Under the pieces are notes generated by a model. That model saw nothing but the letters and a program-made list of their open reading frames with translations, had not been told where the DNA came from and searched no databases. Made by a program: the position numbers and the translations under genes. Positions 45,504 to 57,897 of a stretch of 64,000 nt of DNA are shown one piece after another. Numbering within the stretch: position 1 is the stretch's first letter; each line of letters begins with the position of its first letter. Origin of the DNA: Apodemus sylvaticus (Eukaryota; Chordata; Mammalia; Rodentia; Muridae); NCBI RefSeq assembly GCF_947179515.1, contig NC_067474.1:87587824-87651823 (forward strand), read 5' to 3'.

Positions 45504-47859
45504 GAGCTTACACTCTAATTTATTGGCTATTGAAGGATTACATGCAAATTATAGTTTGTTATTCTTTAAATGAACTCACTAGGGACAGCAGTTACCGTTG
45601 TACTAAAAATAAAGTCTGATAGTTTTGGAGACAGTTATTCCCAATAGAGAGTATTTACTTTGGAAATCACTACAATATGAAGTTAGAAAGACCAAAGTTA
45701 GGGAGCCTGTCTGTTGCACCCCATCCTGCAAAGACAGGATTGCTTTTTCATTACATAGATTTAGTTTTGAATTCTGTCCATGTGATTCTTGGTTTTTAAA
45801 CATTTCTTAAATGCCTCTTTATGGTTGTCTCAGTGTAGAATTGAGGTAATTCAATCCTTTTCCTTTGGTTCTTTTTTTTTTTTTTTAATTTTTTTATGGT
45901 TGCTAAAACACTGGCTGGGTCTCACTTTCACTGGGGAGAGAATCCAATCATGTTACAAATGACTTGTGAATGCTAGGGTCTTTTCTTGTGAGCTCACATA
46001 TTCCTAACTTAGGATTGAAATAAGAAGATCAAAAAATACCATAAAGAATGGGAGCGTAGGAAGGAATAACGAACTTTATATGTACTAAAGTAGAGAGACT
46101 AAAACTGAATTCTCTCAGGAAAATGCCTGCCTGAGAGCAGCAAATCTGAGTCTATTGGCTTAGGAAACCCAAAAAGCAAAGTAAAGAGAAGTCCAGACAC
46201 AAAATGGAATAGATGACTTAGAGTCAACTGTTTACAGTAGCATGGAGACAGGACTTTAAGACCTAACAGGTGAGATGCACCCAGTCTGGACCTGGGAGCA
46301 TTATCACAAGCCCCATGGTATATATAGCTCATTACTATACACCAGCAGGTCTAAGGAACATGAATATTTGGATTTCTTCAAAAGGTCATTGCCAGGTTTA
46401 TAGAGAAAGTTCTATCCTCATCTTGATTAAATTGTAGATTAAGCTTTTAAGTCCAAAGTATGGGAAACTATACTCAAATACTAAACCAAGCAGGAATTCT
46501 ATGGGATTCATTCCAAGGGAAATGAAGCAAAATGTAGTTCTAACTTGTCTGAGCACATGTGGTTCTCATTTTTGGTAAAAGTCTTATCCACCAAGGAAAA
46601 TCATGAATGGTTTCTGGAAACATGCCCAGGATCCAAACCTCCTCTAAAACTAGCAAGAAAGTGCTGATCTTTGATGCTTTCCAGGTCTTATAATGAAGTG
46701 GATTAAGTGTGTTGGTTCAGGAACTAATGAGCTCTCCCTTGAATCTTAATTTTGCCAGTAACTACTAGTGGATGGTGTTTATAAGCTTTTTGATCTTTTA
46801 GTGCCTCTGTTTCTGAACAGTGAGACTAATAATAATGCATAAACCATGGGGTTATTATGAGAACTTAGTGAACAAACACATACAAAATCCCTAGAATGCA
46901 GCCTAGCAAAGAGTAAGGACCTGTTATTGATAGTTATTATTACTCACATGTAGACAGTTGGATGGTTTAGTAGAAAATTCAAGGTCTAGACCTAGAGCTT
47001 TTAAAGATTTTATTCAAACCATATATTGTTAAAAAACCCTGATACTTCACTTCATATAAGAGATAAAGTATCTAATATCTAATACTCTGTACAGTCTTCT
47101 ATCAATATCCACTTAAAAGCCATGAAGAACATAGTTTGAAAACTACTGACTACAAATGAATCAAACCCCAATTGCTAATGGGAAAGGAACTGCAAGCTTT
47201 TTATCTGAGTTTATCGGCTTCAGTAATGGAACCTTCAGTATTCCAGGTTAATCTTGTTTGATGTTAGAACATAGACCTTGTACAAGACAGGATTTAGATT
47301 TACTATACATGGTGGCACGTTCACTTGTGTTGCAGTTGTGCAGTGGCAGTGTCTACTGACTGAGGAGAATTATTCCAGATCATGAAGTGCTTTTGCCAAA
47401 AAGTATCTGGAAATGGAAATAAATAATTTGATTGTTATATGACTGCAGGGCCATTATCTTCCCACACCCAATGTCTTAGTGATAAAGAGCACACATGTTA
47501 ACTGATCCCCAATCAGAATCCATCAATATTCCAAACTAAGGACTGGACATAATAAACAAAAGAAATAAACAAATTCTCAGCTTTCCTGGAATTTACTTAT
47601 TTTTGTCCTGCAACACATCTGTACCTTTTGTGGCTAGGATTAGGTGGTTCTAGGTTCAAAGATGTTTTTTATACAGATGTGTTACACATTATGAATGAGA
47701 CCTTTGTTATGAAACCAAATTTTTCTTATTAACATTTTTCATGCAAAATATTTTGAGCATGTGTTTACTCCCCCAACTCCTCCCAGAACCTCCCCACATC
47801 CCTACTCACCCAACCTATGTTCTCTCTCTGTCTTTCTCTAGATAGACAGGTAGTTAAAA
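45504..47859. other. Unique sequence, nothing recognised
   Basis: About 2.35 kb. A T14 run is at 45871-45884. Nothing else was recognised; frames at 45625-45810 and 46332-46099 look like chance. Confidence 0.5.
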
Positions 47860-47882
47860 TTGATAGATGAGAGATAGGTAGG

Positions 47883-47933
<51 letters not shown>

Positions 47934-48055
47934 ATGATAGATAGATGATAGATAGATGATAGATAGATAGATAGATAGATGATAGATAGGTAGATAGATA
48001 GATAGATAGATGATAGATAAATGATAGATAGATAGATGATAGATAGACAGATATC
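47860..48055 (+). repeat. (GATA)n microsatellite
   Basis: About 200 bases of GATA units with interspersed GATG and GGTA variants. The longest clean stretch is 47884-47931. Confidence 0.97.
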
Positions 48056-48359
48056 ATCTATCAGTCATCTGTCTCCCTATCTATCAGAACCTAAGAAATA
48101 AATTTATTACATCAAAGACCTTTCTTTCTTCTGCACATAGATAACTAAAAACCAAGAAAAGTAATTTTTATACCCAAATTCCATATAAGTTGATGTAGGT
48201 TCAAATGTGCATCTCTATTATGAGAGTTAGCAGGACCATTAATTTTTGTTTAGTCTCATATTCATGCTAATTTATCTGCTTATTCCTTAAATGATTCCAT
48301 CATCTATTCTGATTTTCTTTTTATTGTGGTCTGTCTCAAGTATTGGTCTAAAAGTTCTA

Positions 48360-49571
48360 GAAACAGGCAGAGGAAACTATTCTGTCAAAGGGAAAAAGCA
48401 GGAAGCAATGACAAAGAAAATGATGGATCAGTGATCAGTATCCCAATCTCTGTGAAGTGCTATGAGGATGAGAGCCTTGAGACCATTAACTTTGAAAGAA
48501 CAGGATATTGGAAGGGTATGGAGGTTTAAGGAAACTATGGAATATGGCCGAGTAGATATCAGGCTGTTATCACCAATCCTGAAAAAATATCTTGTTTCAC
48601 TGATTTTTACCAAGCCTTATAATTTCTAAAACTTCTTGTACTAATTTAAACTTATAGAATATTTCAGATTTTTAAAAAAATTTCATATTCTGAAATATAT
48701 TCCGCTTCAGACAACTATACTCACTGTCGAAAATATGTCCAGATTTCTCCTGCCAGTGGAATGTTTGTACTCAACAGTGGAAAGGAACAGCATGCTGCCT
48801 TTGCTGTAGTCATACTTTACAGTGGCTACTGCAGCATAGAAACACATATCCCTCTAAAGTCATTTCCAGTTATTGAGACTTTTGAAAATCCAGTGCTTCC
48901 TCAACTACCAAGACAAGTACCCAGTTAGATTTAAGGTGAAAAGTATTGTGGTCACTTGGGAAATGGATATTCAGGCCTATGAACTGAATAAGAAGGTTGG
49001 CTATGTGTTCAGCAACAATTGGACAAGGTAAATCTCTGAATTTTTTTTGGCTTTGAATCTTTACATGGCTATATTTCAGATACAGTGGGATATATATCAA
49101 AGTGGGATACCTTAAAATTTTTACCTATGATAGAACCTATATTAAATCCATTTGCTTTATGGAGTCACAAGGTAGAAACTTCAGAAGAACTAACAGATGG
49201 CACAAGGTGGGCATATCAGTGCCATTGTTTTTGCAGCATTATATACCCTCTCATTTCTTTCCTTGAAGAGTTTCTTGTTTAAATACAGGGTAATATAACC
49301 TCCTTCCTTAAACTCATGTTTCTTCCTCATGCAGAGTCATGAAACATTACATAACCTGTTCTCATTCAACATCCAGGTTCCAGATTTCTAAACATTGCAC
49401 TTCACCCATGTTGAGTGAAAAGAGCTTTCAAAGTCTTTTGTAGCCTGCTCTCAGACAAGATGATGATATAAGACCTTACCAAAAGGAATACGTCTTAACT
49501 TGTTTGGCAAAAGCCAGAGTGAAGTATTACAGACCTATCATATTGACTACCTAGAGGAGCCTCACTTCAAT
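48360..49571 (+). pseudogene. Possible decayed multi-exon gene, identity unknown
   Basis: Several adjoining pieces read like coding exons with splice-like edges. 48711-49027: after CGCTTCAG, reads DNYTHCRKYVQISPASG then MFVLNSGKEQHAAFA; a frame change near 48900 continues as NYQDKYPVRFKVKS, VVTWEMDIQAYELNKK and VGYVFSNNWTR, followed by GTAAAT. 49080-49206: after TATTTCAG, YSGIYIKVGYLKIFTYDR to HK and GTGGGC. 49443-49570: after TTTGTAG, with RPYQKEYV, then frame-shifted SQSEVLQTYHIDYLEEPHFN, followed by GTAAGT. The first gap is only 52 bp, too short for a normal mammalian intron. At least two frameshifts are needed. I do not recognise the protein. This could be an unprocessed pseudogene or a coincidence of frames. 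Confidence 0.35.
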
Positions 49572-49717
49572 GTAAGTACAAGCTCAGCCTGTGTTTCTGT
49601 CTGTAAATTGATTGTGAAGCTTGATTTCAGTCCCTTCAACTCATAGCAGTATTGCAAACACTAGGCAATGGGAAGAAGATGGGTGTGTTTGCATCTCCCA
49701 GAAGGGTATCTTACATA

Positions 49718-51235
49718 GGATTTTATTCCTATGAAGAGACACCATGTCCACAGCAACTCTAATGCAGGAAAACATTTAATTGGGGCTGACATACAGTGAG
49801 TGTCAGAAGTTTAGTTAATATCTCCATGGTGGAACATGCACTGGCACAACAGGCAGACATGGTACTAAAGAAGGAGCTGAGAGTCCTACATATTAATCTA
49901 CAAGCATCAGAAGGCGACTGACTGTGAACCAACCTGAGCATAGCTTGAGCATAGGAAACATTAAAGCCTGCCCCCTACAGTGACATACTTCCTCCAACAA
50001 AGCCATTCCTATAGCCAGAATTTAATCCTTTGTGGGTTCTCTTTTCTTCCACCCTTCTCCCTCACTAACACCAGATAAGAACCAAAAAAGGATAGTGGAA
50101 CAAGAGGGTGATGCTATTGTTAGACTACTTCCTGCTGATTAGGGTCATTAAGTTCCTTTGGCAAGTTTTATCTTCTTCACCAGGATATCTAAATTTTTCT
50201 TGCATTTGTTCTTCTTTGTTCATGACTGTAGCAGTTTTTGCTACTCCTCTTTGGCTTCCAGCAGGTCACATGTGGGCACCTGCTCAGGAGCTGCAAATGA
50301 AAGACACACATATTAGCTTATTTTTAACACGACTTATGAACTCAGTGGCTTGGCACTCCTGCAGCTAGCATGCCTTTCCCTCTGGGATTCCTGCTTCATC
50401 ACCTTCTAAATGCACTTTTAACTTTGCTGCCCTGTTACCCTCTGTGAAGCCCTTGAGTCTTTGCTGCCCAGGTGCTTCTGGGCAGCCCTTCCAGGGGCCC
50501 CTTCCCTTCACTCCTATATTTTAGAAGATGGTCTCCCCTCGACATCTTTAAATATGTTCTCTCTCTCCCCAGCCATGGTGATTGTCCCTTCCTCCTCCTG
50601 TGTATGAGCCAGTGCAACTCTAAGTGTCTTACTCTGTCTCTGTTCCCCCAGCCATTGGCTGTCTGACAATTCTTTATTTCCAATCAAATCCAGCTGGTGG
50701 TAAGCATCCTTTAGTCTGTGTGCAGGACACTGCAAACAGACTTTTTGGGGGAGGTGGGTTGGGATGGGTAACACAGTTAGCAAGAGAGCTGCTACACATG
50801 ACTACTTAACAAACCATGACCAACAGCAACCAACCAACCATCAACCCACCATGCCTTTTGGGGTCCTAGTATTTATACACCCTCTGTAAAGTCCACAACA
50901 CTCCAAATGCCACACAATTGAAGAAACTAGCAAAATCACACCTGTGCTAGAGATGGAGGCATATCATAGCCAGTTGCTGTGGACAATCTGAAGCAGCCCT
51001 ATAACCCACATCCCGGATTAAAACAAAAACACATTCTTATAATATTTCTGTGGTTTTTACAGATACCAAAATGCCAAAATTGTCACTACAAATACCCACT
51101 CCAACAAGGCCACACCTCCTACTAGTGCAACTTCCTACAATGACAACTTACTTGTATATATACTACATACATGTGTATGCAGTTAGAGTATTTATACATG
51201 AGCCTATGGGGTCATTCTTATTCAAATCACTATAC
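49718..51235 (-). repeat. 'Family A' LTR-like repeat, antisense, split in two
   Basis: 49718-50020 covers the left half of the repeat (GAAGAGACACCATGTCCAC, AACATTTAATTGGGGCTGAC, GAAGGAGCTGAGAGTCCTAC, AGTGACATACTTCCTCCAAC). The matching right half resumes at about 51088 (ACTCCAACAAGGCCACACC, TACTAGTGCAACTTCC, then ACATGAGCCTATGGGGTCATTC). The two halves have the same orientation and join in the right order. A small AT-rich insertion lies within the right half (51137-51198). Confidence 0.65.
50021..51087. mobile_element. ~1.07-kb insertion inside the family A repeat, type unknown
   Basis: It separates the two halves of the family A copy. Composition is more balanced than the flanks, with pyrimidine-rich stretches (50395-50680) and an LTR-like block CTTTATTTCCAATCAAATCC near 50670. 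No L1 or SINE similarity and no A-tail was seen, so an LTR-class element is most likely. I could not define terminal repeats or a short target duplication. Confidence 0.4.
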
Positions 51236-52924
51236 AAGGTATGTTCAAGCATTCAGAGTCTAGTGTTCTTAAGTGTTCGCCAAACATCCAAATTACTGTC
51301 TTTCTCAAAATTCTAGGACATCTTGCTGTTGCTGTGGCCTTTACCTTTTAAAGTTGGCGATTCTCTTCTATTACATAATCTTTTGTATTTCGCCTGTCAG
51401 TATCTCTTAAAGAATAAGAATCACCAAAATACTGTATCAATATTATGCATTTTATAATTAAAAGAAACAAATAGGAAGGGTAATTAGAATTATATTAATA
51501 CATTTTAAAAATACAGAAACATCTCTACCACCGCATTATAGGCTGTAGATGCTTTCATAAATCAAAATCTGGAAACTACCAAGCATTTTATTCTTCTACA
51601 AGTTCTTTTGAACTCTCAAAAAGTTGCATGTGCATTTATCTTGTGGCCTTTATTTCTGCCATAAAGCCAAGGTTGTTTCACATTCCTCTTCAGCTCCACT
51701 TCAAAATTGTTTTAGCATATGTCTGGAATGTCCAGTTCCTGGCATGCATTTCTTGTAGCCCATCTGCTATCTCTTAGCTGATGTAAACCTTCTCATAGTG
51801 CATAGATCATTTCATATATGAAAAATATATTTCATGTATATTACAAAATTAGAGTACATATTTTATAAGCTCTGTGCTTTGTCAAGAAAATATCAAGTTC
51901 TTAATATTGGATTTATCTGTTTATTCATTCAATAGCAATAAATTCCAGACAGTCTGTGGGCCTAAGAATACAAAGATGAAAACAAAGCTATACTCTTAAA
52001 GAATCAAGAGTCTGATAGAAGAAGTCACACAAATACTTATTTATACTCTAATCTTGTAATAACTAGTAAAGTATATGAGAACAAAGACAACAGGCATGCT
52101 AATGGAACAGGTGGGGGAAATCTTTTTAGTAGAGGAGCACCTGGATGGGACACCAGGAAACCAATTAAAAATTTATCAGATGAAAATAAGAACAGGAAAA
52201 AAATTCTATGTAAGTAGAATAACATCAGTGATCAACGAGTGTAAAAACACTTAGAGTTATTTTAGGCTTTGGTCTTGTAAGTAAAGGTTTTCAATCAAAT
52301 TCTCCTTGGATTTTTGGTATTCTGGATAAGGATGGAATACTGAATGAATTTAAGCCTTTGACCTAGAAACAATACAGAGACAAGATGAATAAAAACCTGT
52401 AGTGGACTTGAAGATATATTGCATTGGCTTTGGCAATGAAGAAAAGTGATACATTAGAAAAGACAGAATGGAAACTGAGAGTTGCCTATTCCTAGAGTAA
52501 GTGAAATACAGGATTGCACTTCATGTTTGCCAGTGTTAGATCATAGAAGTGCTTTTAGAAATTCAGATTACTTGCCATCTGATTATATTTCTCAGAAATA
52601 TATCTGATTTCTATGATTTTGTTAAAAATAAGAAAACTTTTACATACAGTTATGCATAGCTAATGATAGTTGCTTCCTGTAGAAAAATTTGCACATTCAT
52701 GGTCACCAAAGTCTCCAGCATTATCTCTTCTTCCTGCAACACTGGAGTATGTACAGTATTGCAATTACTTTTGTACAACTGTGTCAGCCATGCATCTCCA
52801 GAAATGGACACACTCCTAGAGAGTAAGTTGTATGTGTTATTGGAGTCTAGTTTTAGTGGATTTGGATTGGTTTTCCCTCCTGCAAACTGTAGCATTTCTT
52901 TGGGATCTCTTATTTTTACCAATG
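51236..52924. other. AT-rich unique sequence, nothing recognised
   Basis: About 1.7 kb without a recognised element or gene. The opposed open frames at 52663-53022 and 52922-52650 have no family likeness. Confidence 0.5.
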
Positions 52925-53128
52925 GCTCTGAGTTCAGTCATTCTTTATACATGTGTTTCATGTATTTTATGTTTATTTCAATTGTGTGTGTGATATTATG
53001 TGTGGGTGCGATGAAAGGATAGAGTATCCCCTGCAACAGGAGTTACCAGTGGTTGGGGTCTACATTGTAGATATTGGAAACTGAATTCAGGTCCTTGGGA
53101 AGAGCAGCAAGTGCTGTTAGTCATGCCC
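52925..53128 (-). repeat. Diverged B2/B3-type SINE, antisense
   Basis: The plus strand reads CAACAGGAGTTACCAGTGG, GAAACTGAATTCAGGTCC, TTGGGAAGAGCAGCAAGTGC and TGTTAGTC, the complement of the B3/B2 promoter half. The left part (TGTGTGTGTGATATTATGTGTGGG) corresponds to the degraded tail. Confidence 0.6.
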
Positions 53129-53714
53129 AAGAATTGAGTTTTCTTAAGAGGAACTGATCCCACACTAAAGTAGCATGATACCAAATCTAATCAACTCTCC
53201 TTTAAATTTTTACCTTCATTCCTTGTAATATGGTTAACTGATTTATAGTTTATTGCATTTCACTGGCCAACTACAGAGATAGGCAATATGGAAGATATCA
53301 GACATAAAGTGGACTCTATCTCTCACAGAAAGTTATAATCCGATGAAGATGCTTTTATAATTTTCTAAACCAGCCTGCCTCTTCCTTGTGAGTTCTGCCA
53401 TTGTAAATGGTTTATCATACTATCTAGCCTTAGGCTATCATTCCACTTACAACATTGAAATACTTTTCTCTATGGTCTCACCCTGAGGTCTACAAGAAAT
53501 TTTATAGCTCTTGAATGTTTGGATACTTGAACTAAAAAGCAACATCTGGCCTGGTCTGCCTTAACTAGTCACATCTGGACTTTACCTGTTCAACATAGAA
53601 TACCTGTGTCTTAGTGGTTTGTGAGAAATGGCACCAATTTGAATCCATGGAAGTGTGAGCACTAACCAGGCAGTTTATTCCTGGCAGTTTGAGTAGTGGC
53701 TACATTATAAGCCC
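53129..53714. other. Unique sequence, nothing recognised
   Basis: About 590 bp. No gene or repeat recognised. Confidence 0.55.
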
Positions 53715-53815
53715 AGCACTATCATGTACTCCATAATCCTTGCACTTGTAAGATAGAAGCATTAGAATAAGAAGTTCAAGGTCATCCTTGACTATGTATG
53801 TAGTTCAGATGCAGA
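53715..53815 (+). repeat. Diverged B1/B4-related SINE fragment
   Basis: AATCCTTGCACTTGTAAG, AAGAAGTTCAAGGTCATCC and TTGACTATGTATGTAGTTC match the middle of a B1-like unit with the 'ttcaaggtcatcc' variant used by older B1/B4 forms. Confidence 0.55.
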
Positions 53816-54312
53816 AATATACCTTACTTTTCACCTCCAGGGAGAATCTACTCCATATACTCAGAAAAAATTAGGAGGAAGCTAATTTTTTTGTTAGCAC
53901 TCTTCTGGCTCTGAGTCATACTTAAAAGAGGAGTCATACATGAATAGAAGTTTTTACTAACTCACATATACCTTAGGCTTATGCATTTTACATATGCTGT
54001 TATCCCTAAGTCTCTTTCAGGTCCTGTGTCAGGTTACATTTTGAATAATTTCAACGGAGATGGGAGACTGTAAGTCTGGCTACTTGGCAGATGGAAGTTC
54101 TATTCAGCAAACATATTGCCTAGCTAACAGAATTATGCTTTATCTGATAAGACAGCGCACATGAGACTTAATGGCACATCAGGACTTAAGGGTAGTTGTG
54201 AGTTGTGATACTATACTGCCCCTTGAAAGAAAGTTCTTTATTATGGGGATAGGTCTAATGACTCAACTTGTTTGTATGTTTGTTTTGTTTTGTCCTTTTT
54301 ATTTTGGTGAAG
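53816..54312. other. Unique sequence, nothing recognised
   Basis: About 500 bp up to the large pyrimidine repeat. No gene or repeat recognised. Confidence 0.55.
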
Positions 54313-54485
54313 TTTTCTTCTTTCCTTCTTCCTTCCTTCCTTCCTTCCTTCATTCCTCCCTCCCCTCCCTCCCTCCCTCCCTCCCTCTCCTTCCTTCCTT
54401 CCCTCCTTCCTTTCTTTCTTTTTTCCTTCCTTCCCTCCCTCCCTCCTTCCTTCCTTCCTTCCTTCCTTCCTTCCTTCCTTCCTTC

Positions 54486-54576
<91 letters not shown>

Positions 54577-54584
54577 TTCCTTTC
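54313..54584 (+). repeat. (TTCC)n/(CCCT)n/(TTTC)n pyrimidine repeat, ~270 bp
   Basis: Mixed CCTT and CCCT units for the first 170 bases, then about 23 clean TTTC units (54486-54577). It is pure pyrimidine on the plus strand, so triplex (H-DNA) formation is possible. Long frames across it are artefacts. Confidence 0.97.
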
Positions 54585-57500
54585 ATATAGGAATTAAGCC
54601 TAATTAGAATTCAATCTTGATGTACAAACATTATCAGAAATTTTCTCTTCTATTCCAAGCTTTAATTATGGTAAATAATTTTGATTCCTATAGTTTCTAA
54701 CAAGCTGAGCAATGTCCTATTTATCTTCTGGGCTTTTGAAGACAGTCTCCTTTAGTTAAGCTTTAATTTGTGCGGTGTAATATTTCCTAGGCAAGATTAC
54801 TAGTAAACCCTTTAAAGCATCAATACTATAATCTCAAGTTACTCCTACATCAATTCTACTTCATCATGGACCCATTTTCAGGAGAGAAAGAATGGAGGGG
54901 GAGATATACTTCTGCTTTCTGAAGCCCAATATCTACAATCCAACATAAAAGAAGATGGGAGAATAGAAGAGGGGATTAAAGAAATCATAACATTATTTGG
55001 TAGGTTGGTAAAGTCCTAAGTCACAGATCTAAAACCCCTAGCTACCCTCCCCTAAGCTTCAGAAGGAAGGTAAATGCAATGAGCACACACATGTATATAA
55101 TCATGTATGTATACACATATACATATGTATACACATGTGCAACTGAGGGAATATCATAAGCATATTTTTAAATCAGTGATAAATGAACTATGGAAATAAC
55201 TTGATAGATGAAATACTTATCAAACAAACCCGCAGACCAGGTTTTAGAAGATAAAACAATATAGCTGTTATATAGTTATTTTTCTTAGTGTTTTACAAAT
55301 TAATATATCTTCTGACACGGTAAATTCTCTTGCCAGCAATAAGGATGAATTACAGCAATAAAGTGATCTAATAGGAAAAGTGATAATCTTTTAAAATGCC
55401 ACATGGTAGCATTTAATTTCCATTTAAAAGGCAGTTAGTATGAGTAACTATAACTTAATTAATATTGATTGCTTTAAGGGCTGCATTGTAATTTAAGATC
55501 TATGAACTGTAGTGCAAATCTAAATAATTTGAAATAAACTAAAAGTGGCATTAGTAACTTATTTGTAATTTCATTTTGTGGTTACTAAATGTAACTAAAC
55601 AAGCTCAACAATTGTGTTAAAGAAATCAGTTGTCATGGTAACGCACATACTTTTTCTCCACACCTACTTGTAGAATATGTCCATTTCACGACAACTCACA
55701 TGTTTGCAAGGTGCTGTTCCTTTATGTATTGTGTCATGAGGTGGTTCTCAGTTCCCTGAAGAACACTGACGTTTTCAGGAGAGTCACTCCATACATCCTT
55801 AAGAACACTTTCCAGCACGCTTGCCTGTACTCTTAGAAGCAATGAATAGTAAATTATTGAACAGTGGAGGTCTTACCCTTATTTATGCTGAAGCACTCTT
55901 CTAAAAACACTCATGTTTTATTTAAAGTTTGCTTGTGAACTACATAGTCAAACTGATTGATCTTTCCTCTCTTAACTTCTTAGGAGACTGTTATCAAAGC
56001 ACCAATTAAATTCAAATAAAACTCATTCTTCTTCTTCCTTTAAGTACCTACTTGAACAGTAAATGTCTTTGAGAGGGAGGTTTCTAACTTTTTAGAGCAA
56101 ACATAAAGCTTGCCACTTGCTAAATGGTAAAATTTCAGGATTGTCTGCAATAAGCTTCCAACTTGGATATTGTCGTAACTTTCCACTTTCATTCCACTTT
56201 CTGTTTTGTACAGAAAAAAACAAAACAAAACTAAAAACAAAACAGCAACAACAACAACAAAACAATCAGAAAACAAAATACTGGTAATGCTAGGTAAAAT
56301 TGTTAGAAAAGGTGACACAGGGGAGATCCATTATCTAAGTTGAGGAAACAATATGATACTTGCAATGGGTATAAAAGCTGAACTCAGCCTGTGTTGTGTA
56401 GGACAATGTGGATTTTTAGCACAACAAGTTGATGTATAAGACAAAGTTCAGACCAAAGGCAATGTTGCCTCAGTCTGGATGAGCACCACAAATACTTCCT
56501 GAGCAGGACAATCTGGTACTGAGGTGAGGCAAACACTGAACACCAAGAGTGGCAGGTTGTGATTAAACTGACTTAAAAGACATTTGTTCAAGCTTGGATT
56601 TTATAAAAACAAGGTAGAGTCATAAGTTATCCCTCATGGAACCAGAATACAGAGGAATATACCAGTGAATCAAGATAGCCTTACTACCTACCTACCTCTT
56701 CCACCTACCTCCAAATGGATATAAGAACCATCAAGATATTTCTTTTGATTTCCTCTGAGAAACTCAACTTCATTGAGGCTGGAGAATAGTTCCATAAAGT
56801 GATCGTACTTTCATTACTATCAAAAGCATAAGTTCTTAACCAAAGATAATAGCGATAGCCTGAAATGTTTTAGGAATCCCTGGAACAACCCTGACAAACA
56901 GTTCAAAAGAAAGATTTCTCATGTCTGATATTAGGATTTTTGTTTCTTTTGGGGTTTAGATTGTGTTTTGTTTTGTTAGCTTTTGGCTCTTGAAGGGAGT
57001 TCTGTCATCCCAGAAAAGAAAAAGAGAATTTCACTTATATGTGTGTACATGTGTGTGTGTCTGCGTACACATATGATCTTAATATTATCATATCTTAATA
57101 TTATCATAATCTTAAATTATAGTATTTTCATCTTAAATTATAGGATTTTCATGGTAGATAGTAGTATGATTCCGAATGAATTTTCATTCAGACACCGTTA
57201 ATGTTGTTTCCCCATTCCAGTCCTTATGTATTTCTTTCTCTTACCCTTATTATTAAAATGCCCTCCTGACTTTTCCCATTTCTTTGATCAGATAAATACT
57301 AAATGAGTATAATCCTATGATAAATGTTGACCCCACTTCTCATCAAGAAAATGTCCCTTCACAATAGATAAAGGGCCTTACAGAAAACCACATCCTATGG
57401 AAGTTAAGAGTTGTGGGTCCCAGCCCCAAGAAATAGATACACAAAACAAAGAAAGAATCTTGCACCCAAGGCTCAGGGATCCTGAGAAAAGAGGGAACAG

Positions 57501-57846
57501 AATGATTGTAAGAGCCAGGGGATAAGGAAATTTGATGTGAGATTATATCTCCTAGTAATTTCAAAAGCAATACCCATAGAGTTTCAGCAATATGACTGAC
57601 TAAATGAGACATGAATATGGACAGGATCCCTAGACATGCTAAACTGGACTAAGGAAATTCCTGGGGCTCCAATCATACAGAAAGGACTACAGACCACAAA
57701 GGAGTGCTGAAATCAGGAGAAATAGTCTTCCCGGGAGAAGAACATACCGATTGGTTATCTAATAACAAGTGAAAACACCTGAGGACATAAATTCAAGTAG
57801 CATTATGCAGCCTGAAAAGGTTGTATGTATTTTAAACATATGCACA
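54585..57846. other. AT-rich unique sequence with minor simple repeats
   Basis: About 3.3 kb. Visible simple sequences are alternating TA/CA tracts at 55088-55140 and an A-rich (AAAC)n/(AAC)n stretch at 56214-56275. No gene, SINE or L1 was recognised. Confidence 0.5.
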
Positions 57847-57897
57847 TAGATCGATAGATAGATAGATAAATAGATAGATAGATAAATAGATAGATAG
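57847..57897 (+). repeat. (GATA)n microsatellite
   Basis: About twelve GATA units with two AATA interruptions. Confidence 0.95.

Noticed and set aside
47860..48055. Spaced repeats resembling a CRISPR-like array
   Set aside because: Plain (GATA)n microsatellite without unique spacers, in a mammalian genome.
50108..50368. 86-codon frame starting MMLLLDYFLLIRV as a secreted or membrane protein
   Set aside because: It sits inside the unidentified insertion within a family A repeat, with no homologous domain and no neighbouring exon. The hydrophobic start is typical of AT-rich chance frames.
54171..54597. Open frames of 109-139 codons rich in FLPS and FFLS
   Set aside because: Translation of a (TTCC)n/(TTTC)n repeat. 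The same repeat is open in several registers on both strands.
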